From Welwitschia mirabilis (lineage: Eukaryota > Gnetophyta > Gnetopsida > Welwitschiales), in the NCBI GenBank assembly GCA_051453625.1, contig JBOZIK010000001.1:297644791-297708790 (forward strand): 64,000 bases of DNA, read 5' to 3'. Below are positions 1-10,398 of the stretch, piece by piece. The first letter of the stretch is position 1. Each line of letters opens with the position of its first letter. The notes beneath the pieces were generated by a model. It did not search any database. It was not told the DNA's origin and saw only the letters and a list, made by a program, of their open reading frames with translations. The position numbers and the translations under genes are program-made.

Positions 1-2460
1 TCATTATGATCATGTTCATTGGATCTTAAGTCTTATTTATAAGGAATCGAGAAATGGTTGATTCCAATGAAGTGAACATTGTTAATTATAATAGTCAACC
101 TTATCAATTAAGGAAAACAAATGAGCTACTTCTTCAAATCTATCATAAGAAATTAATTGAAGTTATAATTTTCTAATTAAAAAATCATAATCCTCATCTG
201 AAGAATTGCCATCATAATTGTTCATTCATATATTTCTAAACTATTATTAGTTTAAATCATATTTCATTTGTTTATAGATTACATAGAATGTTATAGTTGT
301 ATTAATGATATTCACAAACTTCTCATATACACATTGCCATTACAAAGTAAATAGTCCTTTATAGTGATAGCTATGAAAAATCACCTACAAAGTTTAGTGG
401 TTAAAACTATGAATTTCTTTTGATAATTTTTATGTATTTCATTATCTAACAATTAATGAATAAGTAGAATTTGAAAAAGTTGAGATGAATAAAAAAATAA
501 AGAGCATGTAGTAATTGGGACACTTACCCTCCATTTAAAAGGTTGAGAGTTTTAATATTTGGATTCCTATTTGACATAGTATGATATCTTACATGTAAGC
601 AATCATGATAATTAGACTTGCAAGCATAATGAATTTCTAGTTTGCAAACTCTACATAGGAAATACCATCCAAATAAAGGAAGAGATGATTAAAGTAAAGA
701 TTAAAATACTAACTTAAATGTAAAGGTATCAAACATTTAATTTCAGAGTAGTTTTAAATAAATAATTGGTTTCAAAGCAAATTGCACTTGCTTTACAAGT
801 CTAAAATGAAATTAGATTTTTTTTAAGATTAAAGAATTCTAGTATTCTCTTCATTGTGCCTTTAATACCTAATTTAAAGTGACTTTTCAAGCAGATCTCA
901 TTGATTTCCAAGCTAATTCCACCTACTTTATGATTCTAGTATGAAATTAAAAGTCTTTAAAAGTAAAATATTCTATTGCTTATGATGAATTTGCCTTTCT
1001 GAAGTTATAATTCAAATGATGTACTTCATGTCTTATAAAACATTACATAGTTTTTAAGAAAGAAATGTCATTTAATCTAAACTATCTATTTAAGACATAA
1101 TATTCAAATTCCATTGAATAATAATTGATGTTAAATTTCATTCTAAATGAATTTATGTTTAATGATAAAAAACTCACGTGTTGCAATGATATGTAGTATC
1201 TTCTTCCTTATCCCTAATACTTTATCATATTTTTTTACAACTTTATTTTTGTTTATTTTTGGTTTTGTTTAGTAAGTTAACTTGCTTCAACTACCACTTC
1301 ATATTGTAAGTTTAAGATATTTAATCATGGACTTCCATTAATTGAGATGTTTTTTTATACAAATAGAGATTTATTTTCCTATAAATGATCAATGTTATTT
1401 TTGCATTTGTAAAGGAAGAAATTTGTATTCCTATCTAGTTTATAATCCTTCTTATAATTTTCACTGAAGGTAATTTTGACTTGCAATTTCAGATGCAAAG
1501 GGAAAAATGATTAAGTTACAAAATCTAAAACACCAAAAGGCCTGTCTCAATGTTTATAGAAAGAAATTGTAAGGTTCAATTATTCTAAACATTTCAAATT
1601 AAAATAAACATTTAAAATATTTGAAATAAATTAATACTATGTAACCAAGTTTTATTAATGATAAGCACATGAAACAACATTTGTCAAAGACAAAAATTTC
1701 AAACTTACAATATCTCTACTATAGAAACTCATTTTTAGACGCAAAAAGGAACTTCAATAAAGCCCCACAAAAGTAGGTAAACAACTGGAATCATTTTGAA
1801 GGTTGTTCAAAGTTCTGATGTAACTATGCATTGCTCCCTAGGGAGCACCCTTGTAGTAGCTAGCGAAGAAGGGTCCAGCTAAAGGCAAAACATGTAAGCT
1901 TAACACATAGGCTTACAACGACCCAGTTGTCTTTGTAACTCGAAAGTCAATCCAAAAGAAGGGAAATTTAGATAATATTGGAAATATAGCCATGTTCCTC
2001 TATGTAGGACCTAACCATATTTATAATCAATTTTACTAGTAAATTTTTAAAAAATTCTGTAAGCATTTTTACCATAAAACAGTATACTTTATTATGTGAG
2101 AAATAGCTTCAATGACATTCTTGATGCCTAACATCATTAGAGAGTATCAGAAAATACTAAACCATACACTTTATGATGTGAAAAGCACATAAACAACATT
2201 CTTTAAACAACATTCATTAAAAGGAAATACTATGAGCATTTTTTGATAAAAACAAAGACATGAAAACCTCCTCACAGCTTTAATTTAGAGAAATTGCAAA
2301 TCCACCAAGTTAGAGTTGTTCTATTGAAATAAAGAAACACTCTAAATTCCTCGCATCACCTATACCTTTTACATAGAAACTTAAAAACACTCTAAATTCC
2401 TTCTCATCACCTATAGCTTTCACATACAAACAGAAAAACACAATATGTTCCTCTCACTTA
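1..2460. other. Unassigned AT-rich DNA downstream of the ankyrin gene
   Basis: No open frame, transposon domain or RNA gene was recognised. The stretch is AT-rich with many short A/T runs. A slightly more GC-rich patch at about 1830-1960 contains a 16-bp perfect palindrome (1832-1847, TGCTCCCTAGGGAGCA). The last part, 2335-2454, is a tandem repeat listed separately. It probably holds the 3' flank of the minus-strand ankyrin gene plus eroded repeat sequence. Confidence 0.5.
2335..2454. repeat. 60-bp tandem repeat, two copies
   Basis: Two head-to-tail copies with a period of 60 bp share the core AAACACTCTAAATTCC, then TCATCACCTATA and CACATA, with a few substitutions and small offsets. The repeat ends about 40 bp beyond the stop codon of the ankyrin-PGG reading frame. 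If that gene is transcribed, the repeat would lie in its 3' untranslated or flanking region. Confidence 0.7.
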
Positions 2461-2490
2461 GCTTAGAATATGAAAGACGGAGGCGGAAAC

Positions 2491-3366
2491 TTAAAAGGGA
2501 GGGTGAATGAGAAGCCAAAGTAACACCAAGAACAGCGCCACGGACACAATAATTCTCATCCTCAAAGAAATCCGCTGAGGAAAAATTAACAGAAATAACG
2601 CAAACGCAAGTCCCACGAACACCGTTTGATTGTCTGAGAGCAACAAGACGAGAGCCAAGAAGCTGGTTAGGAACAAGGCTGTCAACAGACGAGAGGCCGA
2701 GCGTTTGATGGTCATCCCAATGTATACTTTACGCTCTCTCTTTGCTTTATAATATGCCCACAACATTCTTCCGCTTATCCAAATCATGGTTGCCACAGGA
2801 ACCACAACAGCTGACAGGCTATGTAAGACGTACATGTAATCTGGCGGTCTGACCTTCATACCATAGTCCAGATGATTTTCCATGATCACTAGGAACGACA
2901 ATGCTGTTGCAGGAACCACGAATCCAAGAATATACATGGAACCCTGAATCCATGAGGATTCTCTTGTCCGAGAAAGAGGCTCCAGCAGTATCCAGACCAG
3001 AATCACCGTCATCGATGAATAAAACGCTATGTTGCTTGATATCATGTATACTGTGAAGGACAACCGATCCTTGATATCCTTTGTTGGTCCTGTAACTGCA
3101 AAAGTGGCGAATAATGCTGCTATCACTGCGTTCGTTTGAATCATCCGACTGTAACGCTCTTTCTTTTCTTCTGGAGTGTTGAGAACGTCATGCTCTTTCA
3201 CTTCCTCTGCTGTGGAAGCACCTGCTTTTCTTAGACACTGTTCTACCTCATCTGGTCTTTCGCTGGAGCTCTTGCTGAGGCGCACTATGTCTAAACATGT
3301 AAATCCTTCCTTGTTCACGGTGTTTACATTACATCTTGGAAAGGAATGCAGTTATGTCTGCACCAT
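2491..3366 (-). CDS. Coding block 3 of the ankyrin gene: last repeat and PGG-like membrane domain
   Basis: After the nonsense TAA (3352-3354) the frame is open to the stop at 2491. It begins with the last ankyrin unit (NKEGFTCLDIVRLSK), a charged linker (EEKKERYSRMIQTNAVIAAL, the usual entry into the PGG domain), then hydrophobic segments. Counting from the V of VNKEG as residue 1, these lie at about 59-77, 89-112, 124-146, 163-190, 209-228, 231-249 and 253-271. The first four match the usual four-helix layout; the last three are an unusual C-terminal hydrophobic extension. The proline-glycine-glycine signature is absent (VTGPT at that place). The domain assignment rests on position, linker and hydrophobic pattern, so it is PGG-like and not certain. 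Confidence 0.75.
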
Positions 3367-3455
3367 CTTCATGAAATAAAACCAACATCCATGAATGAAT
3401 AACTTTAGACAATGTTTTGAACGATAGGTAACAGGGATGAGATTATGATGCTAAC
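3367..3455 (-). other. Predicted 89-nt intron of the ankyrin gene
   Basis: Donor CAG/GTTAGC at 3455 and acceptor TTTATTTCATGAAG/ATG at 3367. Splicing here is phase 0 and places the last ankyrin repeat in the same frame as VNKEGFTCLDIV in block 3. The frame is then broken only by the TAA at 3352-3354. No other GT-AG pair in the interval does this. Confidence 0.55.
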
Positions 3456-3888
3456 CTGTTCATCGGCAAAATAAAGTGCTGCTAAATGAATAGGAAGATT
3501 GCCGTTTTTATCTGACTTAAAACTCTTGTGACGAGATCCACTTGACAAGCTCTATTTCATGGCTCTGCACTGCAAAGTGAAGAATAGTTTTACCTTCCTT
3601 ACTTTTCATATCGACGCAATCCGGTCTGCCCTTTACTATTGTATTTATCGTCTGAATCTCTCCTTTGAGAGCAGCCAAATGTATTGGGGCTTTTCCCAGT
3701 GCATCTAACTTGTAAGCAAGGTGAGGATTTTTCCGTAAAATGTACTCAACCACACTTAGATTCCCTCCATCCACCGCTGAATGCAAAGGAGTCGCTCCGA
3801 ACGAGTCACGTATCTCTAAAGATTTCATTCCTTGCTTTGAAGCTTCTACAAGAAGCTTCACAGCTTCTGTACATTCAGATAAAGTCAT
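3456..3888 (-). CDS. Coding block 2 of the ankyrin gene: middle ankyrin repeats
   Basis: The open part (3517-3888) starts in MTLSECTEAVKLLVEASKQG and carries repeats around FGATPLHSAVDGG, LGKAPIHLAALKG and EGKTILHFAVQSHEIELVKW. Immediately after SSQEF the frame hits TAA because the sense strand reads TTTT at 3522-3519. Skipping one T continues the homology as KSDKNGNLPIHLAALYFADEQ in the next frame (residues split here only by that base), up to a good splice donor CAG/GTTAGC at 3455. The ATG at the block start is unlikely to be a real initiator, since the same repeat array begins upstream in block 1. A single-base homopolymer change is also the commonest kind of sequencing error, so the lesion needs confirming. 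Confidence 0.75.
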
Positions 3889-3922
3889 TGCTTTTGTAAA
3901 TTTGATTGTTTACACACAAATG

Positions 3923-4588
3923 TTAAAGATTTCTTTCCTGATTTCCTTGTAGAGCAGCTAAATGAAGACACGTTTGACCATTCTTTCTCTTTTTCTTGAT
4001 TGAACGAAATCCTTCATCGTCTAGAAATGGTTGGATCACGTTCAAGTTTCCGTGTATGCATGCCACAGACAACGGCCTTTCACCATATTTGTAAACCATC
4101 TTCGTCATGCTTTTGTCATACTTTAGAAGAGTGCTTACTGCACCAGCATGACTCGCTTTGGCTGCCTCGTGTAAAGCTGTATTCCCATATACGTTTTTGA
4201 CTCTGCCAAAACTTAGTGCTCCGAAAAATAACAGAGAAATCACTGTTACTGCAATACAAAATTTCCTGTTTCCATTTCTCAGCATGGACAACAATTGGTT
4301 TAAAAGCTCTTCCTGACCGTTGCGCGCAGCAATATGCAAAAGTGTATCCTTCTGGGGAGTTGTTTGGAGGAAGAAAAAAAGAGATGCATCAAACTTGGAC
4401 ATAACAGCTGCAACGTCACCCCATACTGCAGCCTTATAAAGCTGAGGGTCCATATTCCTGTTGGTAGAGCGGAGCCATTGTAAAAGCATAGTGCACATCT
4501 CCTGAAAACGCACTGAAGAGGCGTTCAGCTTCGGTATGCGAGATTCGACATCACCAGAATTGGAAGCGTTGCAGAGCTGGGCTTCCAT
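3923..4588 (-). CDS. Coding block 1 of the ankyrin gene: first ankyrin repeats
   Basis: The block encodes 221 residues in one frame. Ankyrin repeats are visible at about residues 80-100 (DTLLHIAARNGQEELLNQLL), 134-157 (YGNTALHEAAK...), 168-190 (YGERPLSVACIHGNLNVIQ) and 203-217 (NGQTCLHLAALQGNQ). Residues 111-128 are an odd hydrophobic run (CIAVTVISLLFFGALSFG) interrupting the second repeat. It lies in a stretch that could be an unspliced 87-nt intron (see 4203-4289). The frame ends at a TAA (3923-3925) just after the fourth repeat starts. Downstream homology resumes in another frame, and no GT dinucleotide is available between the repeat consensus and that stop. A CAG/GAAAGAAAT there looks like a lost CAG/GTAAG donor. 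Start codon choice is firm; the 3' boundary is not. Confidence 0.75.
   Translation of the reverse strand: MEAQLCNASNSGDVESRIPKLNASSVRFQEMCTMLLQWLRSTNRNMDPQLYKAAVWGDVAAVMSKFDASLFFFLQTTPQKDTLLHIAARNGQEELLNQLLSMLRNGNRKFCIAVTVISLLFFGALSFGRVKNVYGNTALHEAAKASHAGAVSTLLKYDKSMTKMVYKYGERPLSVACIHGNLNVIQPFLDDEGFRSIKKKRKNGQTCLHLAALQGNQERNL
4203..4289 (-). other. Candidate 87-nt in-frame intron within the ankyrin array
   Basis: Removing these 87 nt would join NQLL directly to VKNVYGNTALHEAA, giving normal ankyrin spacing and deleting the out-of-place hydrophobic stretch. The acceptor side is convincing: CACTAAG as a branch-like site, then TTTTGGCAG. The donor TT/GTCCATG is weak. The segment has no stop and is 29 codons long, so translation could also read through it. 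Length is close to the 89-nt intron proposed at 3367-3455. Confidence 0.4.
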
Positions 4589-6114
4589 GTTTTGGAATTG
4601 GCAATGAAAGGCATCGTGATAGCATTAAGACAAGGTCTTTAAAGAGTTATTAAACAGGTGTTTTATCCTTGCTTAACTGGTGGGCACTTGTGTTTGATAC
4701 AAAAGATGTTTGATCATCTTCTAACTTGTGGCATACTTGTATTTAATGTATAAAGGTGGCGAGTTTAGACTTTTGAATCTTTACTGAATACTATAACTTC
4801 TATGACGCTCTCAACGTAGCCGCAAGATAATTAAAGTATTAATTTGGACGATCCCACATCAAACTCTACCATTAACAAGCAAATTGCATTCATGATGGCT
4901 TATGAAAACATTTGAAGAAAGGCAGGGCATATTGCAGATTTACAATTAGATTCGCTAAAGTTATTTGTGTAGTGTACATCGCTGATTTGTTATCTTCGCT
5001 TGCTTTATTCGATGCATCTCAACTTTACTTCAAGTGAGGGTTAAGGATCGCTTTGCTGATCCTCGTGCTCTTAAACCACTCGTTATAATACTGAGGGGCA
5101 TATCTTCCAAGTCTTCGAAGTCCTAAAAGAAAAGATCAATTCCCAGAACAAAAAGCAGAAAACATCATGGCTGAACAGAAAAAGTAAATAGGCATTGGGT
5201 GATGTGAATAATTCCATCACCATTCTTCAAATAGTGACAAACACTTTTTACAGAACATCTCTTGATGAGAATGCTCGACAGATTATTTGAAATGCTTCAT
5301 AGTTGCACTTGTTAGTGGGCATGAATTCTTTTAGGTCGTTTGCTAAAATATGTGATTCCTATTCCTATTATGATATTGAACCAATAACACAATAAAAATT
5401 GGATGGTCAGAAAGTTGTGGATTTATGTGAAATATTTAGTCATGTGAAAGATCCCGTTACATTCTAAACTAAGAGAAAAACATTTACCAAGAAGGAATCA
5501 GACCCTGAGTGTGTAATTTAAACTTTACATGTTTCTTCACTTTGATGATGATGCAAGTTATGCTATGTTTGCTAAAAAGAGAGAGGTTGGCCATTTACAT
5601 TTACCCGATAGAGTTATAGGTACCATGCTAAATACTTAAACTTTGTGGTTGAAAGCTTACAATAGATACATGAAAGAGTTTTTCTTTTTTTCTTTTTTTC
5701 ATTTCTTTCCTTCTTTTTTAAACCTTTTATTATTAAAAATTTAAATTTTTTAAAATTAAGGCCCCTTTCTTAGTGATAGATAGATAAAGAGATTCACAAT
5801 AAGGAAGAAATGGTTTTTTGTTTATCGATTAAAGTTCTTTAAAGCCAATTATGAATGTGAGATGAATCTCTAACTTGGGTAAACTCTCCCCTTTCATTTC
5901 TACAAGCATTTTAGATAAACAAATAAATTATCTTCTAAAGATCCTTCCCTTAATAAGCTAGGAAATACTTACCAATCCATTGCACCTAACAAAGCTCCAA
6001 GAATCTATGACTACTAGCTAAGGTTTTTAGATATCAATAGCAAGTGCAATGTTTCAAACTTCTTACAACTACTAAAAAGGGTATTTTTAAATCTTATCTT
6101 GATAACTATATAAA
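4589..6114. other. Upstream region of the ankyrin gene and unassigned DNA
   Basis: The first few hundred bases should hold the promoter of the minus-strand ankyrin gene. A TATA-like TTTATACATTAAATA (minus strand, about 4740-4755) lies some 150-165 bp upstream of the ATG, but this is weak. At 5000-5560 the base composition is less AT-rich and short frames with few stops occur on the plus strand, yet I could not match them to a family. A pyrimidine-rich run (TTTTTCTTTTTTTC) is at 5677-5720. The rest is featureless. Confidence 0.4.
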
Positions 6115-6640
6115 GTAAGATTAAGGTTATGCATAACCAAGGTGGCAATCCTTTCGTTAATCATTGGAGACCAATAACTTTGCTCAACTATTTATACAAG
6201 ATTATTTCAAAGGAGCTAGTCATACAAATTAAGCCATCACTTCCAAATATTAGAGAGCCATTAATAAGGGGGAATATGTCTTAGATAACATTTACTACAC
6301 TTACAAGTAGATAGGAATGGATAAAGTTGCAATAAAATATGTCTCCCTTAGAACTTAATTTTAAGAATACAAATAATTGTATGTCATGGGAATTTATAAA
6401 TAAGATCTTTTAAAGAATTGGATTTAGGATAAAATTTATTCATCTTGTCTGAAATTTATTTACCCTATTTGAACGCTTTTTAATGATGATACGATCATTA
6501 ATAGGATGTGATATTTATTTAAAAGCCCCTCATTCTCAGTAGATCTCATTGTCTAATGATTCATTACCTTGTATCATTCAATAAAAATATTTAATGACCT
6601 TCTACATGTTTGCCTTATCTCATGTGTAATACAATAATGA
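6115..6640 (+). pseudogene. LINE reverse transcriptase remnant
   Basis: Conceptual translation gives GGNPFVNHWRPITLLNYLYK followed by IISKELVIQIKPSLPNI. This is the conserved block of plant non-LTR (L1-type) reverse transcriptases where WRPI(T/S)LL(N) is diagnostic. Weaker similarity continues to about 6640 through YVMGIYK, NDDTIINRM and KSPSFSVDLI, in the right order for the palm region, but with many stops and shifts. The plus-strand RNase H-like remnant at 8320-8440 is at a plausible distance to be the 3' end of the same LINE. Non-functional. Confidence 0.75.
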
Positions 6641-8319
6641 TGTAATGCTAGCCAATGGTTTCTTTTTCTTATTTAAGAGTAGTTTAAAGATATTCAAAAT
6701 ATTTTGNNNNNNNNNNACTTAAACCAATATTGATATGTCTCTAGCTTACAAATAAAATTAGTGGCTCTTCTCATTTCAAATCAATTAGAAATGTTATCCA
6801 AGAAAGTGAGTTTTTTAAAATCTTGGCATGTCTTTTGATTTAAACACTTTCAAACATCATGTGTGGTAAGTGAACATAGAAAAAATCAACTGTAAAATTT
6901 TTAAGTTAAAAAAAAGTAAAAAATTCCTTACCTCTTTTCTTTTTATTTATTGTCCTAGGTGCATCATGTGAGGCTATTTTCATGTCCACCATGAGGAGGA
7001 TTATAAGGGATTTGGCTAGGGTATTCCACATGATTCTTATGGGGATTTCAACTCTTCATCATAAGAAAATCACTATTTGGATTTAATTGATGAGTTATGC
7101 CCTTATCCATCCCCTACTCTATTAGATAATATTTAGTTTGTATCAAAATTATTTCATTAGCAAATACAATAGAGACCCTCCAATCAATATTTTTTACACT
7201 ATAAAGTGTTATATTTTAAAATTTATTTTTAAATTAACAATTTTAGAATATTTTAGTATGATTTATTTCTAATAAATATAATATAAATTTTCTTTAATCT
7301 ATTAAATAATATAGTTTGCAAAACATAAAATTTTATTTATTATTGAAAATTATTTCTTTAACCTCTTAAATTAAAAATCTATTACTATTAAAAAATTAGT
7401 ATATCAACTAAGAGTGTAGCCCTTTTTGAAATTATCTTATCCAATATCATCATCATGATCAATATTATAAGCAGTTAGGTTTGTCACATTTATAGCTCGT
7501 CATGATTAGCTTCATTAAAACATTCGTAAAAAGAGGCATAGAAAGTTGAGAAGAGATTGGTAGGATAGATCATAAGGTTATGATTACAAAAGATAAGCTA
7601 ATATTCTTGTGATGATATCTTATCAAGCATGCATGCTTCAAAGGAAATAGAAAAAGATTAGGTCTCCATTTGAACAAACAAAAAGGAAAACTTATGAAAA
7701 TTATAATTGACATTAATACTAACATTATTTTATTTATTAGAAAAAACATTGGGTTTACCATTATTAAGGAAGTTATATATATTATCATAGTTGTGAGGGA
7801 TGTTAAACTATGAATAGAAATTTACTATTGCTTTTTAAGAACATCAGAAAATACACAATAGTTATAAGATTAATAAATTTTTGATAATGCTAAAAGATAT
7901 TATAACTTAAAAACAAAAACAAAAAGGGAGTTAAAAAATTCTTGTTACAAGATAATACATCATTATAACCAAGGATAAAGTCTTTAAAAGTAACAAAATA
8001 AATCTAAGCATCCTGTACTACATGATTGTTGAGTGATATAAAATCATTTTCATTGTCCTTCATTTCTTCATTAGTTATAGGTTATGTAAGGGGCTAGCAT
8101 GGAGGTCTAAATAAGAAGGATATACTATAAAACAACTAGACTTTGGAAAAGCACACATGAAACTAAGGAAGATCCATATGATTAATGCTTTAATAATTTA
8201 AGTAGATAATTAACCTTTGATTGAATTTCTACAAATTGAGTGTGGATCTAAGAAGGAATATGTTACAAAATAGGATACTTTTACATTAAACCTAGAAATT
8301 ATGATTATTAATTCTTGAA
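6641..8319. other. Unassigned DNA between two LINE remnants
   Basis: If 6115-6640 and 8320-8440 belong to one LINE, this would be the eroded rest of its RT and connection region, but I could not read conserved motifs here. It contains a 10-base gap (6707-6716) and a strongly AT-rich section around 7190-7420. A 72-codon minus-strand frame at 7570-7788 has a composition-driven hydrophobic sequence with no recognisable domain. Confidence 0.35.
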
Positions 8320-8440
8320 AACATATGATTACATTAATGATTTTAGATTGCATGGAGAATTTAGTATTTGAAACACCTTTAAAGAAGTAAATAATGTCAT
8401 GGACAATTTAGCAAATTGACATGAAGCATATGCTTTCAAT
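8320..8440 (+). pseudogene. RNase H-like tail of a plant LINE, remnant
   Basis: In the frame read here the sequence gives NTFKEVNNVMDNLAN, then HEAYAFNLNGILERV. This resembles the C-terminal end of the RNase H domain found in many plant LINE polyproteins (pattern HxYREGNxVADxLAN). Upstream codons (YDYINDFRLHGEFSI) fit the preceding helix. The match is short and interrupted by stops, so the assignment is tentative; it is on the same strand as the RT remnant at 6115. Confidence 0.45.
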
Positions 8441-8746
8441 TTGAATGGAATTCTTGAAAGGGTATAAAAAGAAGTATTAAAGCAATGACCAATGAAGTAA
8501 TAAATCCTTCTATTAATAGGTAGATCTTGATCACATTGATGTTGCAAAGAGTGCTATTGGTTTGTTAAGGCAAGTAATTTATAGATGTTTTAAGATATTG
8601 ATATCCATTAACTTTCTAAATTTAAGTTCTCCCATAAATTATTTTAATAATTCTTAATTGATATATCTTCTAGAAGTATATGCGGAACATTTTTTTTTAG
8701 CTTATAATAATGAAAAGTACTACTAGTTTTCTATTATATTAAGATA

Positions 8747-9239
8747 GAAAATAATTAGCTTTGTTGGTAAAATCCTAGTTTTGATGATTCTANNNNNNNN
8801 NNNNNNNNNNNNNNNNNNNNNNNNNNNNNNNNNNNNNNNNNNNNNNNNNNNNNNNNNNNNNNNNNNNNNNNNNNNNNNNNNNNNNNNNNNNNNNNNNNNN
8901 NNNNNNNNNNNNNNNNNNNNNNNNNNNNNNNNNNNNNNNNNNNNNNNNNNNNNNNNNNNNNNNNNNNNNNNNNNNNNNNNNNNNNNNNNNNNNNNNNNNN
9001 NNNNNNNNNNNNNNNNNNNNNNNNNNNNNNNNNNNNNNNNNNNNNNNNNNNNNNNNNNNNNNNNNNNNNNNNNNNNNNNNNNNNNNNNNNNNNNNNNNNN
9101 NNNNNNNNNNNNNNNNNNNNNNNNNNNNNNNNNNNNNNNNNNNNNNNNNNNNNNNNNNNNNNNNNNNNNNNNNNNNNNNNNNNNNNNNNNNNNGAAAATA
9201 ATTAGCTTTGTTGGTAAAATCCTAGTTCTGATGATTCCA
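8747..9239. other. Assembly gap with duplicated flanks
   Basis: A run of 401 N (8793-9193) is flanked on the left by 8747-8792 and on the right by 9194-9239. These are the same 46 bp with two C/T differences. The left copy ends exactly at the gap and the right copy begins exactly after it. It marks the start of the copia LTR in both. Either two LTR starts are close together or two overlapping contigs were placed side by side. Confidence 0.7.
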
Positions 9240-10398
9240 CTTGTCAAATGTGATGTGTCCAATGTGTAGGAAGGATATTGAAGAAAACCTAAGTTGCAAA
9301 TTAAGGTTAAGCTCATCAAACATCAAATCTTAAGGTTCATAGAAGATTCAACTCAAAGTTCATGAATGAGAGACAAAATTGTCTAAATATGTCTACAATT
9401 ATAAAGATGTTTATAATAGAGATGTATAATTACTTAAAGACATCTAGGCTAAATCTGAAATTGAGATAGGTGAAATACATCTATCATGACAAATATGTTT
9501 ATACTAAAGTAAGGAGCTAAGATAGGTATAAGACATCTAGGAAATTAAAGACATCTATACTCTTTAATTATTTGAATACATATCCTTAAACAAAGACATA
9601 TACACTAAATTGAAAGAGATAATAAAGATCAATTATTTAATGATGAATTATCTACATTCTAGGGGATCAAGTAAGCTTTTCATGATTAATTCATAATACT
9701 AAGGGTCAAAGATAATTTGGATAGTTTGATGAAAGATGTCCTTCAGGATAAAGACATCGGAGTGACGAAGACGTCTGCTACATCAAAGTCATCTATCCCA
9801 AAAAACTAATAAAAATAAAATAGTTATTAAATGATTAAATCTTACTGATGTATAGTTATTACATGGTAATTATAACATTTTCGAATGGTTATTTCACCAG
9901 GGTAAAATCTAGGAAGATATCTCAAACATAAAATGCAAAGAGTATTAAAACAAAAATATTACCCATTTTGGTGGATTAGAAATACACACAAATAATTCTA
10001 TCTCCTTAATGAAGAGAACATTTATTGAAGACACTACTTGATTATTAGCTCTCATATAACTGCATAACACTAATCTTGGATATTCATTAGTGACTACAAT
10101 AAGGAAAACTTAAGCATTTCATTAAAGTAACAACACTCCAGCTTATTATTTCTTTCTTAGCATTATTTATTATCACTTCAGTATAGGATTGTTTGCTTAC
10201 TGAATTTGTTATTTCTAGTTAGTAAATTATAATCAACTCTAAGATTCCTTATTTGGGGTTTCCAAAGTATAAGTCAATTCTTATATGAATGAGCTTCTTT
10301 AAGTGCTTTAGAGCATAACTTCATTTTGATTCATTATAATCCCTCAGGGGAAGAGAGGCCTTTCTTGTAAGGAGAATTTTATTTTTATATAACATTGA
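9209..10398 (+). repeat. Ty1/copia (SIRE-like) 5' LTR, first part
   Basis: It starts TGTTGGTAAAATCCTAG and aligns over about 880 bp with 26750-27640, which follows a polypurine tract, so both are copies of one LTR. The U3-like part has many copies of GACATCT/GATGTCT and one intact GACGTC (9770-9775). Beyond about 10091 the 3' copy is no longer homologous, so the stretch to 10398 is assigned by position. It seems to be interrupted at 10398 by the LTR element starting at 10399 and to finish at 17896-18103 just before the primer binding site. Confidence 0.6.

Larger units (their letters stand above)
2491..4588 (-). pseudogene. Ankyrin repeat protein with PGG-like membrane domain, disrupted
   Basis: Whole locus of a plant ankyrin-transmembrane protein of the ACD6/ITN1 type: an N-terminal ankyrin array (about nine repeats recognisable by TPLHxA or related motifs) and a C-terminal multi-pass PGG-like domain. 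Family members sit in membranes and are linked to stress and defence signalling; a role here is not shown. The start ATG at 4588 has a favourable context (A at -3, G at +4). The reading frame is broken three times. Between 3923 and 3888 the frame changes with no good GT donor before an in-frame stop. At 3519-3522 one extra T in TTTT (sense) ends the frame. At 3352-3354 a TAA occupies a position where the repeat pattern expects leucine. GC content is visibly higher than in the surroundings. Either a young pseudogene, or a real gene with consensus errors. The three coding blocks are listed separately. Confidence 0.8.

Noticed and set aside
3176-4404. Plus-strand open frames at 3176-3379, 3684-3899, 3740-3952, 4000-4200 and 4216-4404
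   Set aside because: They lie antisense to the ankyrin gene, start and end at random relative to it and show no domain.
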